Assembly: GCA_021205305.1 (NCBI GenBank)
Contig: JAJPXU010000048.1
Coordinates: forward strand, 41,218-81,280
Reading direction: 5' to 3'
DNA length: 40,063 bases
From: Lachnospiraceae bacterium
Lineage (GTDB): Bacteria; Bacillota; Clostridia; Lachnospirales; Lachnospiraceae
Position numbers and translations under genes: made by a program. The notes under the pieces are model-generated. The model saw only the letters and a list, made by a program, of their open reading frames with translations. It was not told the DNA's origin and searched no databases. Shown here in pieces: positions 16,450 through 25,629 of this stretch; the first letter of the stretch is position 1, and each line of letters starts with the position of its first letter.

Positions 16450-17556
16450 TTATCGTGCCTGCTCCATGTACCCCTTGCGGAGCTGTCCGCAGGCGCCGCT
16501 TATGTCGCGTCCCATCTCTCTTCTTATACTAACAGCTTTCCCGTATTTTTCAAGCTTATTTTTAAATGCAATCACTACCTGACGGTCAGGCTGCGTATAA
16601 TCCCGTTCCCTGATTGGATTCACCGGGATCAGATTGATATGGCAGCTCATTCCTCCAAGCATTTTCGCAAGGCGTTCCGCGTCTTCCTGTGAGTCATTCA
16701 CCCCGCCTACCAGACTATACTCAAACGTAACTCTCCGTCCGGTCTGCTCAAAATAATACCGGCAGGCGTCAATCACATCGTTCAATTCATATTGATAGGC
16801 AACCGGCATCAGTGCCTTTCGTTTTTCCTGTGAGGAAGCGTGCAAAGAGAGCGCAAGCGTAATCTGCAGCCGTTCCTGCGCCAGTTCACGGATTTTTTCT
16901 ACAAGTCCACAGGTCGATACCGTAATATTTCGCTGACTGATATTCAGACCATTTTCATCCGATAAAAGCCGGATAAAGCGAAGCAGGTTGTCATAATTAT
17001 CCAAAGGTTCTCCAGTTCCCATAACCACCAGATGGGAAACGCGCTCCCCAGTCAGCCGCTGGATCGCGTAAACCTGGTCGAGCATCTCCGATGGAAGCAG
17101 ATTTCTCGTAAGTCCCCCGATTGTAGAGGCACAGAACCGACAGCCCATCCGACAGCCGACTTGAGAAGAAATACAGACCGAATTTCCAAAATGATAGCGC
17201 ATCAGTACACTCTCGATCACATTGCCATCAGCGAGACCAAACAGATATTTTTCTGTCCCGTCCACCTCTGAAACGAGTCGCTCCACCAGCGTATGCGCGG
17301 TATATGTATATTTTTCACGAAGCTTTTCCCGAAAAGCTTTCGGCAGATTCGTCATCTCATCGTACTCGCGCGCCAGCTTCTGGTGCATCCACTGATACAG
17401 CTGCTTTGCGCGGAATGGTTTTTCACCAAGTGCGGTCACCTCCGCGGTAAGCTCTTCCAGTGTCAGAGATTTTATATCCGTCTTGGGCTCCATCACCGCA
17501 TTTCTCATTTCCGGTTCCAAATTTGCCGCTGTTTCTTTGCCAGCTTGTTCCTGCAT
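16450..17556 (-). CDS. rlmN: 23S rRNA (A2503-C2)/tRNA (A37-C2) methyltransferase, radical SAM
   Basis: 368 residues. It methylates A2503 of 23S rRNA and A37 of some tRNAs. The radical-SAM cluster is CRMGCRFC, followed by GTGEPLDNYDN. The second catalytic cysteine is in the C-terminal GACGQL. N-terminal accessory domain: FRAKQLYQWMHQK. About 25 residues precede the usual start; GGGAGG upstream of ATG 17556 supports that longer start. It begins 3 bases after the rsmB stop, so it is coupled to it. A cfr resistance identity is unlikely given this housekeeping context. Confidence 0.95.
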   Translation of the reverse strand: MQEQAGKETAANLEPEMRNAVMEPKTDIKSLTLEELTAEVTALGEKPFRAKQLYQWMHQKLAREYDEMTNLPKAFREKLREKYTYTAHTLVERLVSEVDGTEKYLFGLADGNVIESVLMRYHFGNSVCISSQVGCRMGCRFCASTIGGLTRNLLPSEMLDQVYAIQRLTGERVSHLVVMGTGEPLDNYDNLLRFIRLLSDENGLNISQRNITVSTCGLVEKIRELAQERLQITLALSLHASSQEKRKALMPVAYQYELNDVIDACRYYFEQTGRRVTFEYSLVGGVNDSQEDAERLAKMLGGMSCHINLIPVNPIRERDYTQPDRQVVIAFKNKLEKYGKAVSIRREMGRDISGACGQLRKGYMEQAR

Positions 17557-17559
17557 GAT

Positions 17560-18912
17560 TCAGTTCCTCCCAAGGCGCGCGATAAAAAATCCGTCGGACT
17601 GGTGTACACCCGGCAAGAGTTGAATAAATCCGCCCGCGGTCGTGCGGCATTTCAATTCCTCGCAAATATACGGATCAATGCTCTCAAGATGAAATGGAAA
17701 GTTTTCCAAAAACCATTTGATGTTGTACTGATTCTCATCGGCTCCTACCGTACAGGTACTGTAAATCAAAGTCCCGCCCGGGCGGACATAATTCTGCACA
17801 TTCTGAAGAATCCGCCGCTGCAGCCGGATAATATCCTGCTGCTGCTTTTCCGACATTTTATATTTGATATCCTGTTTTTTGCGGATCACACCGAGGCCGG
17901 AACAGGGGACATCCGCCAGCACAATATCGGCCTTTCCTCTGGACTCCTCGTCCATCACGGTCGCATCCATCCGCATCGCACGGATATTAATTGCCTCCGT
18001 CCGCTCGATGTTTTCCTGCATCATCTGCACCTTGCGCTCAGAGATATCCCGCGCCTCCACATAACCGCTGCCCATTAGCTTATCTGAGATATGCAGGCTC
18101 TTTCCTCCGGGAGCCGCACAGACATCAATGCAATAGTCCCCCCAGTTCGGCGCAGCTACCTCTGCTACAAGCATAGAACTGATATCCTGCACTTGAATCC
18201 ATCCCTTGCGAAACGCAGAAATAGCTCCAATATAATTGTAATCCGATATTTCCAACGCGTAATCGAGATAAGGGTGCTGCTTTACCGTGATGTTCTGTGC
18301 AGTGAGCTCCTGCACGATCTCTTCTTTGGATGCTTTTGCCAGATTACAGTGCACTACCGTGCCTTTACTTATATGGGAATCCCGGCACATAATCTCCGTC
18401 GTCTCATAACCGAACTGTGTCACCCACTTATTGATCATCCAGATAGGAAACGAATATTTGACAGACAGATAGCGCATGGGCTCCCGCTGGGGATCCGGAT
18501 AGCGCACCTGGGAAAGCCTGCGCGCAGTATTGCGCAACACGCCGTTAACAAAGCCCTTCAGATTGTAAAACCCTTTTTTCTGCGCCAGCCGAACGGCCTC
18601 GTTGCAGACCGCGGAATCGGGCACGCTGTCCATATATTTGAGCTGATACACGGACATGCGCAGCAGGTTACGAATCAATGGCTTCATATTATAAACCGGC
18701 ACATTGGAAAACTGCTCAATAATATAATCGATCTGGATCATGTGCTCCAGTGTGCCTTCTACGACTCTCGTGATAAACGCGCGGTCCCGCTTTTCCAGAT
18801 ACTGGTATTTCTCCAGCGTCTCCCGCAATACCACATGGCTGTATGCCTCTTCCTCGGTGATTTCCATCAGCATACCAAGACATATTTCACGAATATTTAC
18901 CGGTTTCGTCAT
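17560..18912 (-). CDS. rsmB: 16S rRNA (C967-C5) methyltransferase
   Basis: 450 residues. An N-terminal NusB-like RNA-binding domain (1-140, with DSAVCNEAVRLAQKKG and FVNGVLRNTAR) is followed by a Rossmann methyltransferase. The SAM loop is VCAAPGGKSLH, the DVPCSGLGVIRKKQD motif holds one catalytic cysteine, and STCTVGADENQ holds the other. The start overlaps the stop of the upstream zinc peptidase gene by 4 bases (ATGA). Confidence 0.95.
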   Translation of the reverse strand: MTKPVNIREICLGMLMEITEEEAYSHVVLRETLEKYQYLEKRDRAFITRVVEGTLEHMIQIDYIIEQFSNVPVYNMKPLIRNLLRMSVYQLKYMDSVPDSAVCNEAVRLAQKKGFYNLKGFVNGVLRNTARRLSQVRYPDPQREPMRYLSVKYSFPIWMINKWVTQFGYETTEIMCRDSHISKGTVVHCNLAKASKEEIVQELTAQNITVKQHPYLDYALEISDYNYIGAISAFRKGWIQVQDISSMLVAEVAAPNWGDYCIDVCAAPGGKSLHISDKLMGSGYVEARDISERKVQMMQENIERTEAINIRAMRMDATVMDEESRGKADIVLADVPCSGLGVIRKKQDIKYKMSEKQQQDIIRLQRRILQNVQNYVRPGGTLIYSTCTVGADENQYNIKWFLENFPFHLESIDPYICEELKCRTTAGGFIQLLPGVHQSDGFFIARLGRN

Positions 18913-19607
18913 CTGCGCCGTCTCCCTCCTGACAAAAGCACCAGCCGCAGCAGCTGCAGCCCAGAAGCCGCAAGACTGGCTACATATGTCAATGCCGCCG
19001 CCCCGAGCACTTTTCGCCCAGCCGCTATCTCCTGGTCTCCCAGAATATGTGTATCTTCCAGAATCCGCAGAGCACGGGAGGAAGCATTAAACTCTACCGG
19101 CAGTGTCACCAGCTGAAACAGTACCGCCAGCGTAAACAATACAATTCCTGCCGTAATCAGCGGCTGAAAGGATAAAATCCACCCAAACAGAAAAATCGGC
19201 CATCCCAACGAAGAGCCAAAATTTGCCACCGGCACCAGCGAGCTGCGAAACGCGAGCGGCGCGTACCCCACCTGATCCTGCACCGCATGCCCGCACTCAT
19301 GCGCCGCCACGCAGACTGCCGCAACAGAGCTCGAGCCATAGGTGCTGTTTGAAAGGCGCAGCGTCTTTGTGCGCGGATCATAATGATCCGTCAGTTCACC
19401 GGACACCCGCTCAATCCGCACGTCGTAAAGTCCGGCACTCTGCAGCACCTTCTGCGCCGCCATCGCCCCGGTCAGGCTGCGCATACTGCGCACATTGTCA
19501 TATTTACGGAATGTATTTTTCACATGAGCCGATGCGGCCAGAGAAAGCACCAGCCCGATTATTACCAGCAGATACGTCCAGTCAAATCCGTAATATCCAT
19601 AATACAT
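18909..19607 (-). CDS. YugP-type membrane zinc metallopeptidase
   Basis: 232 residues. A transmembrane helix lies at the N-terminus (YLLVIIGLVLSLAASAHV) and two or three more in the C-terminal half (WPIFLFGWILSF, ITAGIVLFTLAVLFQLV, LGAAALTYVASLAASGLQLL). The zinc-protease signature AAHECGHAVQDQ lies near residue 105, matching the Zn_peptidase_2 family. Substrates of this family are poorly known. It is embedded between fmt and rsmB, which is a conserved Clostridia arrangement, and shares an ATGA overlap with rsmB. Confidence 0.9.
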   Translation of the reverse strand: MYYGYYGFDWTYLLVIIGLVLSLAASAHVKNTFRKYDNVRSMRSLTGAMAAQKVLQSAGLYDVRIERVSGELTDHYDPRTKTLRLSNSTYGSSSVAAVCVAAHECGHAVQDQVGYAPLAFRSSLVPVANFGSSLGWPIFLFGWILSFQPLITAGIVLFTLAVLFQLVTLPVEFNASSRALRILEDTHILGDQEIAAGRKVLGAAALTYVASLAASGLQLLRLVLLSGGRRRR

Positions 19608-19638
19608 TGGGCACTCCTCCTCATTTCAGCAAAGCTTT

Positions 19639-20649
19639 TTATATATTCTCCCCAGTTTTCACCGGATAACCGCGCAAAAATGCATCGATAGACATCCGTT
19701 TTTTTCCTTCCGGCTGCAGTTCCAGAATCGAGAGAATTCCGTCTCCGGTTTGGACATAAAGTGCTTTTTTGGTAACCGCGCATACGGTACCGAAAACATC
19801 CGGATTTTGCGCCGCAGCCTGCGGCTGTTCTTCTTCCATCTGTGATTGCCCCGCCAAGATCTGATACCGTCCTTCCGCTGCTTCTTCCACGACCTCCGCC
19901 TTCCAGATTTTCAGCAGTTTCCCGTGAAATCTGGTCCAGGCGCCCGGCCACGGATCCAGGCCGCGAATCCGGCATTCAAGCTCCTGCGCACGCATGCTCC
20001 AGTCGATACGCCCATCCTCTTTTGTCAGCATCGCCGCATAAGGCGTTGGACTATCCGCCGGCTGTTTTTCAAAATGGGCGCTGCCATTTTCAAGCACCTC
20101 CAGCGTCTCCAGCAGCAATCCGACTCCCGTCTCACTTAGCTTGTCAAACAGGCTCCCGCCCGTCTCGTTCTTATCAAGCGTCACTGTTTTTTGCAGAATC
20201 ATATCCCCGGTATCAAGCCCGGCATCCATGCGCATCGTGGTCACACCAGACTCCTTTTCGCCGTTGATCACTGCCCACTGAATTGGCGCAGCGCCGCGGT
20301 ATTTCGGAAGCAGCGACGCGTGGACATTGATGCAGCCGTATTCCGGCAAATCAAGAATCGCCTGCGGAATGATCTGTCCGAAGGCCACTACCACAATTAC
20401 GTCAGGAGCCAATTCTTTCAGCAGCTCCATCCACTGCGGTTCACGGATTTTTACCGGCTGGTACACCGGAATCCCGGACTCCGCCGCAACTGCCTTCACC
20501 GGCGTCATCTGCAGCGCACCGCTGCGGCCCTTTGGCTTATCCGGCTGGGAAAAAACCGCCTGTACCTGGTACTTTTCTGACGCAATCAGCGCCTTTAATG
20601 TACCCACTGCGAAATCCGGCGTCCCCATAAAGACAACATTTTTCAACAT
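19639..20649 (-). CDS. fmt: Methionyl-tRNA formyltransferase
   Basis: 336 residues. It formylates initiator Met-tRNA using 10-formyl-tetrahydrofolate. The catalytic domain shows FMGTPDFAVGTLKAL, the formyl-transfer loop HASLLPKYRGAAPIQWAV and MDAGLDTGDM; the C-terminal tRNA-binding domain begins near residue 205 (ECRIRGLDPWPGAW). An extra Gln/Ala/Glu-rich stretch (QSQMEEEQPQAAAQ) interrupts the C-terminal beta-barrel, making the protein slightly longer than usual. It follows def by 6 bases, the classical def-fmt pair. Confidence 0.96.
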   Translation of the reverse strand: MLKNVVFMGTPDFAVGTLKALIASEKYQVQAVFSQPDKPKGRSGALQMTPVKAVAAESGIPVYQPVKIREPQWMELLKELAPDVIVVVAFGQIIPQAILDLPEYGCINVHASLLPKYRGAAPIQWAVINGEKESGVTTMRMDAGLDTGDMILQKTVTLDKNETGGSLFDKLSETGVGLLLETLEVLENGSAHFEKQPADSPTPYAAMLTKEDGRIDWSMRAQELECRIRGLDPWPGAWTRFHGKLLKIWKAEVVEEAAEGRYQILAGQSQMEEEQPQAAAQNPDVFGTVCAVTKKALYVQTGDGILSILELQPEGKKRMSIDAFLRGYPVKTGENI

Positions 20650-20655
20650 ACCATA

Positions 20656-21186
20656 TCACTCTTCTTCCTCGTCAGTCACCTCAAACAGGTCGCCTTCCAC
20701 TTTTTCCACATACATGATTCCCTGTAGATGGTCACATTCATGGCAGATTGCGCGCGCCAGAAGGCCTCTGCCCTCCACCACAAATTCCTTCATATTCTCA
20801 TCAAATGCTTTTACCTTTACATATTCCGGGCGCGTCACCATTCCCGCCTGACCCGGCAGGCTTAAGCAGCCTTCCTGCCCCGTCTGCTCACCGGATGTCT
20901 CCAGAATTTCCGGATTGATCATCACCAGCGGGCCGTCTCCGCAGCCAATTCCCGGCTTAGTATTCGCATCTTCCGTATTCTCTTCGCCCGCGTCTCCGAT
21001 ATCGATCACGACGATCTGCTTTAAAATCCCGACCTGCGGCGCGGCCAGTCCGACGCCGTTTGCCTCATACATCGTATCCAGCATGTCCCGGATCAGCAGC
21101 TTCGTGCGCGGGCTTACATATTGCACCGGGCGGCACGCCTTTGCCAGTTTCTCATCTCCGTAAATTCTGATCTGCCTCAAAGCCAT
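20656..21186 (-). CDS. def: Peptide deformylase
   Basis: 176 residues from ATG 21186, starting 5 bases downstream of the priA stop; a start 7 codons earlier would overlap priA. It removes the formyl group from nascent proteins. The three family motifs are intact: GVGLAAPQ, EGCLSLPG (Cys metal ligand) and HECDHLQG (His ligands and Glu base). Between IDIG and LVMINPEI an acidic insert of about 20 residues (EENTEDANTKPGIGCGDG) replaces a short loop in relatives. Paired with fmt. Confidence 0.96.
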   Translation of the reverse strand: MALRQIRIYGDEKLAKACRPVQYVSPRTKLLIRDMLDTMYEANGVGLAAPQVGILKQIVVIDIGDAGEENTEDANTKPGIGCGDGPLVMINPEILETSGEQTGQEGCLSLPGQAGMVTRPEYVKVKAFDENMKEFVVEGRGLLARAICHECDHLQGIMYVEKVEGDLFEVTDEEEE

Positions 21187-21190
21187 TGTT

Positions 21191-23668
21191 TTAATCCTGC
21201 CTTTCAAAATTAATCATAATATCATGAAAGCCGCTGTTCATCTCAATATATTGTTCCATATAATTTTTGATGGATGTCAGGGCTTTGGAATCCTTGTGTC
21301 TGATGTATAAAACCATGCGGTAAATATCTTTCACCTTCGCGATCGCTTCGTCCGAAGGTCCCATAACGACTGCGTGATACTTTTCCGCCAGCTGACCGGC
21401 AAACCGTGCCAGATAACCGGCCGCCGCAGCCAGCCGCTCCTTGTCCTCCGAGGCGCAATGCACCGACATCAGACTTCCCGTCGGCGGGTAGCCCGAAAGG
21501 GAACGGTAGCTCATTTCCTGTTCGTAAAAAGGTTCATAGGTCTGCGCCGCCGAGCAGGTGATCGCGTAATGCTCCGGCAGGTAGGTCTGAATCACCACCT
21601 CACCCGGAATCGTTCCGCGCCCGGCTCTGCCCGCCGCCTGCGCCAGGAGCTGATAGGTACGTTCTGCTGCCCGAAAATCGCTGACATTCAGCGACATATC
21701 TGCCGCAAGCGCGCCAACCAGCGCGACCTGCGGGAAGTCATGGCCCTTTACAATCATCTGTGTGCCGATCAGAATATCCGCCTCATGAGCGCCGAACGCC
21801 CGCAAAATCTCCGCGTGTCCATCCTTCCCTCTCGTCGTGTCCGCATCCATCCGCAAAATCCGCGCCCCGGGAAAGGCGGCAGCCACCACAGCCTCAATCT
21901 GCTGCGTCCCCGCCTTAAACCCGCCAATAAAGGGTGATCCGCAGACCGGACATTTTTTCACTGCCCGTTCTTCATACCCGCAATAATGGCAGACCAGCCG
22001 TCCGCCCTGGTGAAGCGAAAGGGACACATCGCAGTGCGGACACTTCATCACATGACCGCACGAACGGCAGGAGACAAATCCCGCATAACCCCGGCGGTTG
22101 AGAAACAGCATACATTGCTGCCCCTGCTCCAGGTGTGTGCGCATTTTTTCCAGCAGCGTACGGCTTAAAATCGAACTGTTTCCGTCCCGCAACTCCTTAC
22201 GCATATCTATAATCGTCACATCCGCAAGCTGCCCGCCCGTCGGGCGGTGTTCCATTACAAGCAGGGTACTCATTCCATTTTTCGCCGCATAATATGACTC
22301 CAGAGAAGGTGTGGCGGAACCAAGCACCAGAACCGCTCCCTCCAGCGCCGCACGCTTGCGCGCAACCTCCCGCGCGTCATAGCGCGGCGTCGTCTCACTT
22401 TTGTAGGACGGCTCATGTTCCTCGTCAATAATAATCAGACCCAGGCGTTCAAATGGCGTAAACAGTGCCGAGCGCGGCCCGATCATCACATCAATGTCGC
22501 CCTCCTTCGCCCGCTCGAACTGGTCATACCGCTCGGCCTGCGAAAGCCGCGAGTGCAAAATCGAAATCCGGTCGCCGAACGCATGGTAAAAGCGGACGAC
22601 ATTCTGATAGGTCAGTGAAATCTCCGGAATCAGCAGGATCGCCTGCTTTCCCTGCCGCAGCGTCTCCGCGATCAGCTCCATATAGACAGCCGTTTTGCCA
22701 GTGCCGGTCGCACCGTGGATCAGGAACTCCGTACAGCCAGTTGTGTCTGGCTGAGACTGGAAAACAGATTCTGGATGCCGTTCCCTTCCACGCAAGGACG
22801 CACAGATCGTGTCTACTGCCTTTCGTTGCTCAAGCGTCAAGGTAAAACCAGTAACGGAATGCTCGTTTCCAATTGGCGAATCGTCTTGTATACTTCCATT
22901 ACGCGCATTCTGATGTTTATTCTGGTCAGATCCGGCAGTTGTTCCTGGCAAGTATTTTTGATCAATTCCAGTGCCTGCGCTCATAAGATTGGCCTGCGCC
23001 GAATCCACTCGCTCGCCACACAGGCTTTCATTCAACGAGGGCTGCGCATTTTCCTGCATCTGCGTTCTCAACTGCTCCAGAATCGCAGGTGTACGATATA
23101 CCTGCTCTGCCTCACACCGGATGATCCCCATCTGCTCCATCGCGCGCAGCACCGGCTGCGTAATGCGAAGCGCACCCGTCACCACCTCCTGCGGGAGCAC
23201 CGGCTCTTCGATCAATGCCTCCAAAAGCCGCGCCCGCGCCGTCTGATGTTTTTTCCGCAATTCCTCCAGCTGGCTCTTCGCATCCTCCGCACAAATCGCC
23301 AGACTGACGCTCTTTTTCTTTTTCGGAGCAGCCTTATCCCGAAACGGAAGCGCCGTGCGCAGCGCCTGCACAGTCGTCGAGCCATAATAATCGCGCATCC
23401 AGAGCGCCAGCGCAATCAGCTTCGACTGCGCGCCGCCAAGCTCCGTCACGCGCCTGACAATTGTCTTCATCTTTTCCGGGGGACACTTCAGACTCGTCGA
23501 AATGCGGAGTACATATCCCTTTTTCAGCCGATTCCCGTTTCCAAACGGAAGCTCCACCACATCCCCCGGCTCCAGAACATCCGCCAGCTCCGGCGGAATC
23601 CGGTACTGAAACGTCTGATCCAGCTTACTGTGTGAGATATCAATGATGATATCCGCGTACAAATCCAT
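21191..23668 (-). CDS. priA: Primosomal replication-restart helicase PriA
   Basis: 825 residues. An N-terminal fork-DNA-binding domain (TFQYRIP, VELPFGN) is followed by a superfamily 2 helicase core with Walker A GATGTGKT and the DEEH box. Zinc-binding cysteines follow in CRSCGHVMKCPHC, CHYCG and CPVCGS, then the C-terminal helicase lobe (QAAGRAGRG). It reloads the replisome at stalled forks. Between residues about 205 and 275 lies a polar, low-complexity insert (Asn/Gln/Ser/Gly) just before TLEQRKAVDTI, where homologs are shorter. ATG 23668 follows GAGAGGA. It heads the tight priA-def-fmt string. Confidence 0.95.
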   Translation of the reverse strand: MDLYADIIIDISHSKLDQTFQYRIPPELADVLEPGDVVELPFGNGNRLKKGYVLRISTSLKCPPEKMKTIVRRVTELGGAQSKLIALALWMRDYYGSTTVQALRTALPFRDKAAPKKKKSVSLAICAEDAKSQLEELRKKHQTARARLLEALIEEPVLPQEVVTGALRITQPVLRAMEQMGIIRCEAEQVYRTPAILEQLRTQMQENAQPSLNESLCGERVDSAQANLMSAGTGIDQKYLPGTTAGSDQNKHQNARNGSIQDDSPIGNEHSVTGFTLTLEQRKAVDTICASLRGRERHPESVFQSQPDTTGCTEFLIHGATGTGKTAVYMELIAETLRQGKQAILLIPEISLTYQNVVRFYHAFGDRISILHSRLSQAERYDQFERAKEGDIDVMIGPRSALFTPFERLGLIIIDEEHEPSYKSETTPRYDAREVARKRAALEGAVLVLGSATPSLESYYAAKNGMSTLLVMEHRPTGGQLADVTIIDMRKELRDGNSSILSRTLLEKMRTHLEQGQQCMLFLNRRGYAGFVSCRSCGHVMKCPHCDVSLSLHQGGRLVCHYCGYEERAVKKCPVCGSPFIGGFKAGTQQIEAVVAAAFPGARILRMDADTTRGKDGHAEILRAFGAHEADILIGTQMIVKGHDFPQVALVGALAADMSLNVSDFRAAERTYQLLAQAAGRAGRGTIPGEVVIQTYLPEHYAITCSAAQTYEPFYEQEMSYRSLSGYPPTGSLMSVHCASEDKERLAAAAGYLARFAGQLAEKYHAVVMGPSDEAIAKVKDIYRMVLYIRHKDSKALTSIKNYMEQYIEMNSGFHDIMINFERQD

Positions 23669-23719
23669 ATGCCGTCCTCTCGGTAATTGTTCTAATCTGA
23701 TGCTCTTACCACTTTTATT

Positions 23720-25216
23720 CTAACCCCTTTTATCTTCCTCCAGAATCTCGCGGATCAGCACCCGCTCATCCATCGGATACTGCACGCCGCGGATTTCCTG
23801 GTAATCCTCGTGTCCTTTGCCTGCCAGAACGATGATATCGCCCGGCTCACCATGGTGAATCGCCCAGGCAATGGCCTCCTTGCGGTCAGTAATCCTGATA
23901 TACTTCCCATCCGTCTTCTCTATGCCCGTTACGATATCCTCAATAATCGCCTCAGGCTCCTCAAAACGCGGATTATCAGAAGTAATCACCGTCAGATCCG
24001 CAAGCTTTCCGGAAACCTCTCCCATCTCATAACGACGAAGCTTCGAGCGGTTCCCCCCGCAGCCAAATACGCTGACCAGGCGATGCGGATGATATTCCCG
24101 CAGCGTCTCCAGAAGGCTCTGGAGCGCCATCGCGTTGTGCGCATAATCAATCATCAGCGTGAACTCGTCGGAAACCTTTACCAGTTCAACACGGCCCTTC
24201 ACCTTTGCCACCTTCAGCGCTTTCTGGATATCTTCGATCCCTACCTTAAAATGGCGGCAGATCGCAATCGCTGTCAGAGAATTATATACACTAAACTTAC
24301 CCGGAATGTCAATCTCAACATCAAAAGAAGTCTTATCCGCCTCACCCGACGCGGTTTCATCTTTCCATGAAACGGTATACGCGATTCCCAGATACCCCGG
24401 CCGCGATACCAGCTGTAAGTTTTCTGCGCGCACACCCGCCTGTTCCGACAGGCCAAAGGTCTCCACCTCACAGGTATGCCCCTTTAGAATCTCCTCCAGA
24501 TGTGCGTCATCCGCATTCAGAATCCCATATTTACACTGTTTAAACAGGCGGCTTTTACACTCCAGGTAATCCTCAAAGCTTTCATGCTCCGCCGGTCCGA
24601 TGTGATCCGGCTCAATATTTGTAAAAATCCCAATCTCAAACGGAATCCCCGCCGTGCGCTCCAGCATCAGCCCCTGCGAAGAAACCTCCATCACCACCAC
24701 CTGGCAGCCCGCGTCCGCCATGCGGCGGAAATATTCCTGAATCGTATAAGACTCCGGCGTTGTATTGTGCGCCGGGATCTTCTCCTCACCGATAATCGCC
24801 TCAATCGTCCCAATCAGGCCAACCTTATAACCAGCCGACTCCAGAATCGACTTTACCATATAAGTCGTCGTCGTCTTGCCCTTCGTCCCGGTCACACCAA
24901 TGATGCGCATCTCATTCGCCGGATATCCAAAATACGCCGCCGACATCAAAGCCATCGCATAGCGCGTATCCGCCACGCGAATCACAGTCACATCCTCCGG
25001 CGCTTCCACCGCATCCTGCACGACCAGCACCTTCGCGCCCTTCGCCACCACATCCGGCACATACTTGTGTCCGTCCGTCACTGCTCCCTTTATACAAAAA
25101 AACAGAGAACCCTCCTCGACCTTCCGCGAATCATTGACCAGTTTTTTCACATCCGTGTCAACAGTTCCCTGCAAACATTCATATTCCATCCGCTCAAGCA
25201 GTTTTTCCAGCTTCAT
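23720..25216 (-). CDS. murE: UDP-MurNAc-L-Ala-D-Glu--diamino acid ligase (MurE)
   Basis: 498 residues. It adds the third residue to the peptidoglycan stem peptide in the cytoplasm. The ATP loop is GVTGTKGKTTT; HNTTPESY and MEVSSQGL are Mur-ligase core motifs. The amino-acid specificity motif reads DNPRFEEP; DNPR is the meso-diaminopimelate type, so the wall is probably mDAP-based. ATG 25216 is preceded by AAGGAG. It lies 51 bases upstream of priA on the same strand and may share its transcript. A mobile repeat occupies part of its upstream region. Confidence 0.94.
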   Translation of the reverse strand: MKLEKLLERMEYECLQGTVDTDVKKLVNDSRKVEEGSLFFCIKGAVTDGHKYVPDVVAKGAKVLVVQDAVEAPEDVTVIRVADTRYAMALMSAAYFGYPANEMRIIGVTGTKGKTTTTYMVKSILESAGYKVGLIGTIEAIIGEEKIPAHNTTPESYTIQEYFRRMADAGCQVVVMEVSSQGLMLERTAGIPFEIGIFTNIEPDHIGPAEHESFEDYLECKSRLFKQCKYGILNADDAHLEEILKGHTCEVETFGLSEQAGVRAENLQLVSRPGYLGIAYTVSWKDETASGEADKTSFDVEIDIPGKFSVYNSLTAIAICRHFKVGIEDIQKALKVAKVKGRVELVKVSDEFTLMIDYAHNAMALQSLLETLREYHPHRLVSVFGCGGNRSKLRRYEMGEVSGKLADLTVITSDNPRFEEPEAIIEDIVTGIEKTDGKYIRITDRKEAIAWAIHHGEPGDIIVLAGKGHEDYQEIRGVQYPMDERVLIREILEEDKRG

Positions 25217-25246
25217 CTCATCGGTTCTCCTTTGTCATTTCTCCCT

Positions 25247-25252
25247 ATTATA
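25247..25252 (-). promoter_or_regulatory. Possible -10 element of murE
   Basis: A perfect TATAAT on the minus strand lies about 30 bases before the murE ATG. No good -35 hexamer is found 16-18 bases upstream, so the assignment is tentative. Confidence 0.3.
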
Positions 25253-25299
25253 AATATGAAACAGGTGCGGGCACAGTCACATGCCGCAGTTTCTGAACT

Positions 25300-25431
25300 C
25301 CATCCCAAAATGAAAATACAGTCTTTAGCAGATAAATCTGCACATCTCCGCTTCGCTCCGGTCGGTGCTAAACGAGCGCCACTGGCGCTCAGCACCTGTT
25401 TTTTCATTTTGATGCTGTTCTGAACTGTTAC
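25300..25431 (-). mobile_element. Second, diverged copy of the MITE-like element
   Basis: Read on the minus strand it begins GTAACAGTTCAGAACAGCATC, identical over 21 bases to the element at 12009. It then has the same long stem (25307-25321 with 25396-25410) and the same inner hairpin, here GCAGAT-tt-ATCTGC. It carries an extra nested hairpin (GGTGCT...GAGCGCC-act-GGCGCTC-AGCACC) absent from the first copy. It lacks the distal hairpins and a clear second terminal repeat, so that end is truncated or diverged. Confidence 0.7.
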
Positions 25432-25440
25432 TAACATTTT

Positions 25441-25608
25441 ACCACGATAAGCAGAGTTGGACAAGGAGGAAATCTTTTTGGGGAAACTTCATCTTTAGAA
25501 GTGTATCAGGCTTTCAAATCAGTACAATGGAGTCCATATACTTCCGATAAGGAACTGTCTGAAATAACAGCAAAATTATTTCGTAACAGATTCTTAGCTC
25601 AACTATAG
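25441..25608 (+). pseudogene. Orphan C-terminal coding fragment
   Basis: An open frame of 55 codons without a start, ending at TAG 25606-25608, translates to protein-like sequence (GETSSLEVYQAFKSVQWSPY and ELSEITAKLFRNRFLAQL). I do not recognise the family. It begins directly after the second MITE copy and ends just before the first XRE gene, so it may be the tail of a gene cut by element insertion or deletion. Confidence 0.3.
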
Positions 25609-25629
25609 AAGTGGGAGATGACAGATGGC

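Noticed and set aside
18091-19116. 341-aa plus-strand ORF opposite rsmB and the zinc peptidase gene
   Set aside because: Antisense shadow of two clear conserved genes; translation has no recognisable motif.
22715-23635. 306-aa plus-strand ORF opposite priA
   Set aside because: Arg/His/Leu-rich antisense translation of priA. It includes the low-complexity insert, but nothing suggests an independent gene.
24500-25423. 307-aa plus-strand ORF opposite murE running into the MITE copy
   Set aside because: Antisense shadow; extremely Arg/His-rich translation and no start signal.
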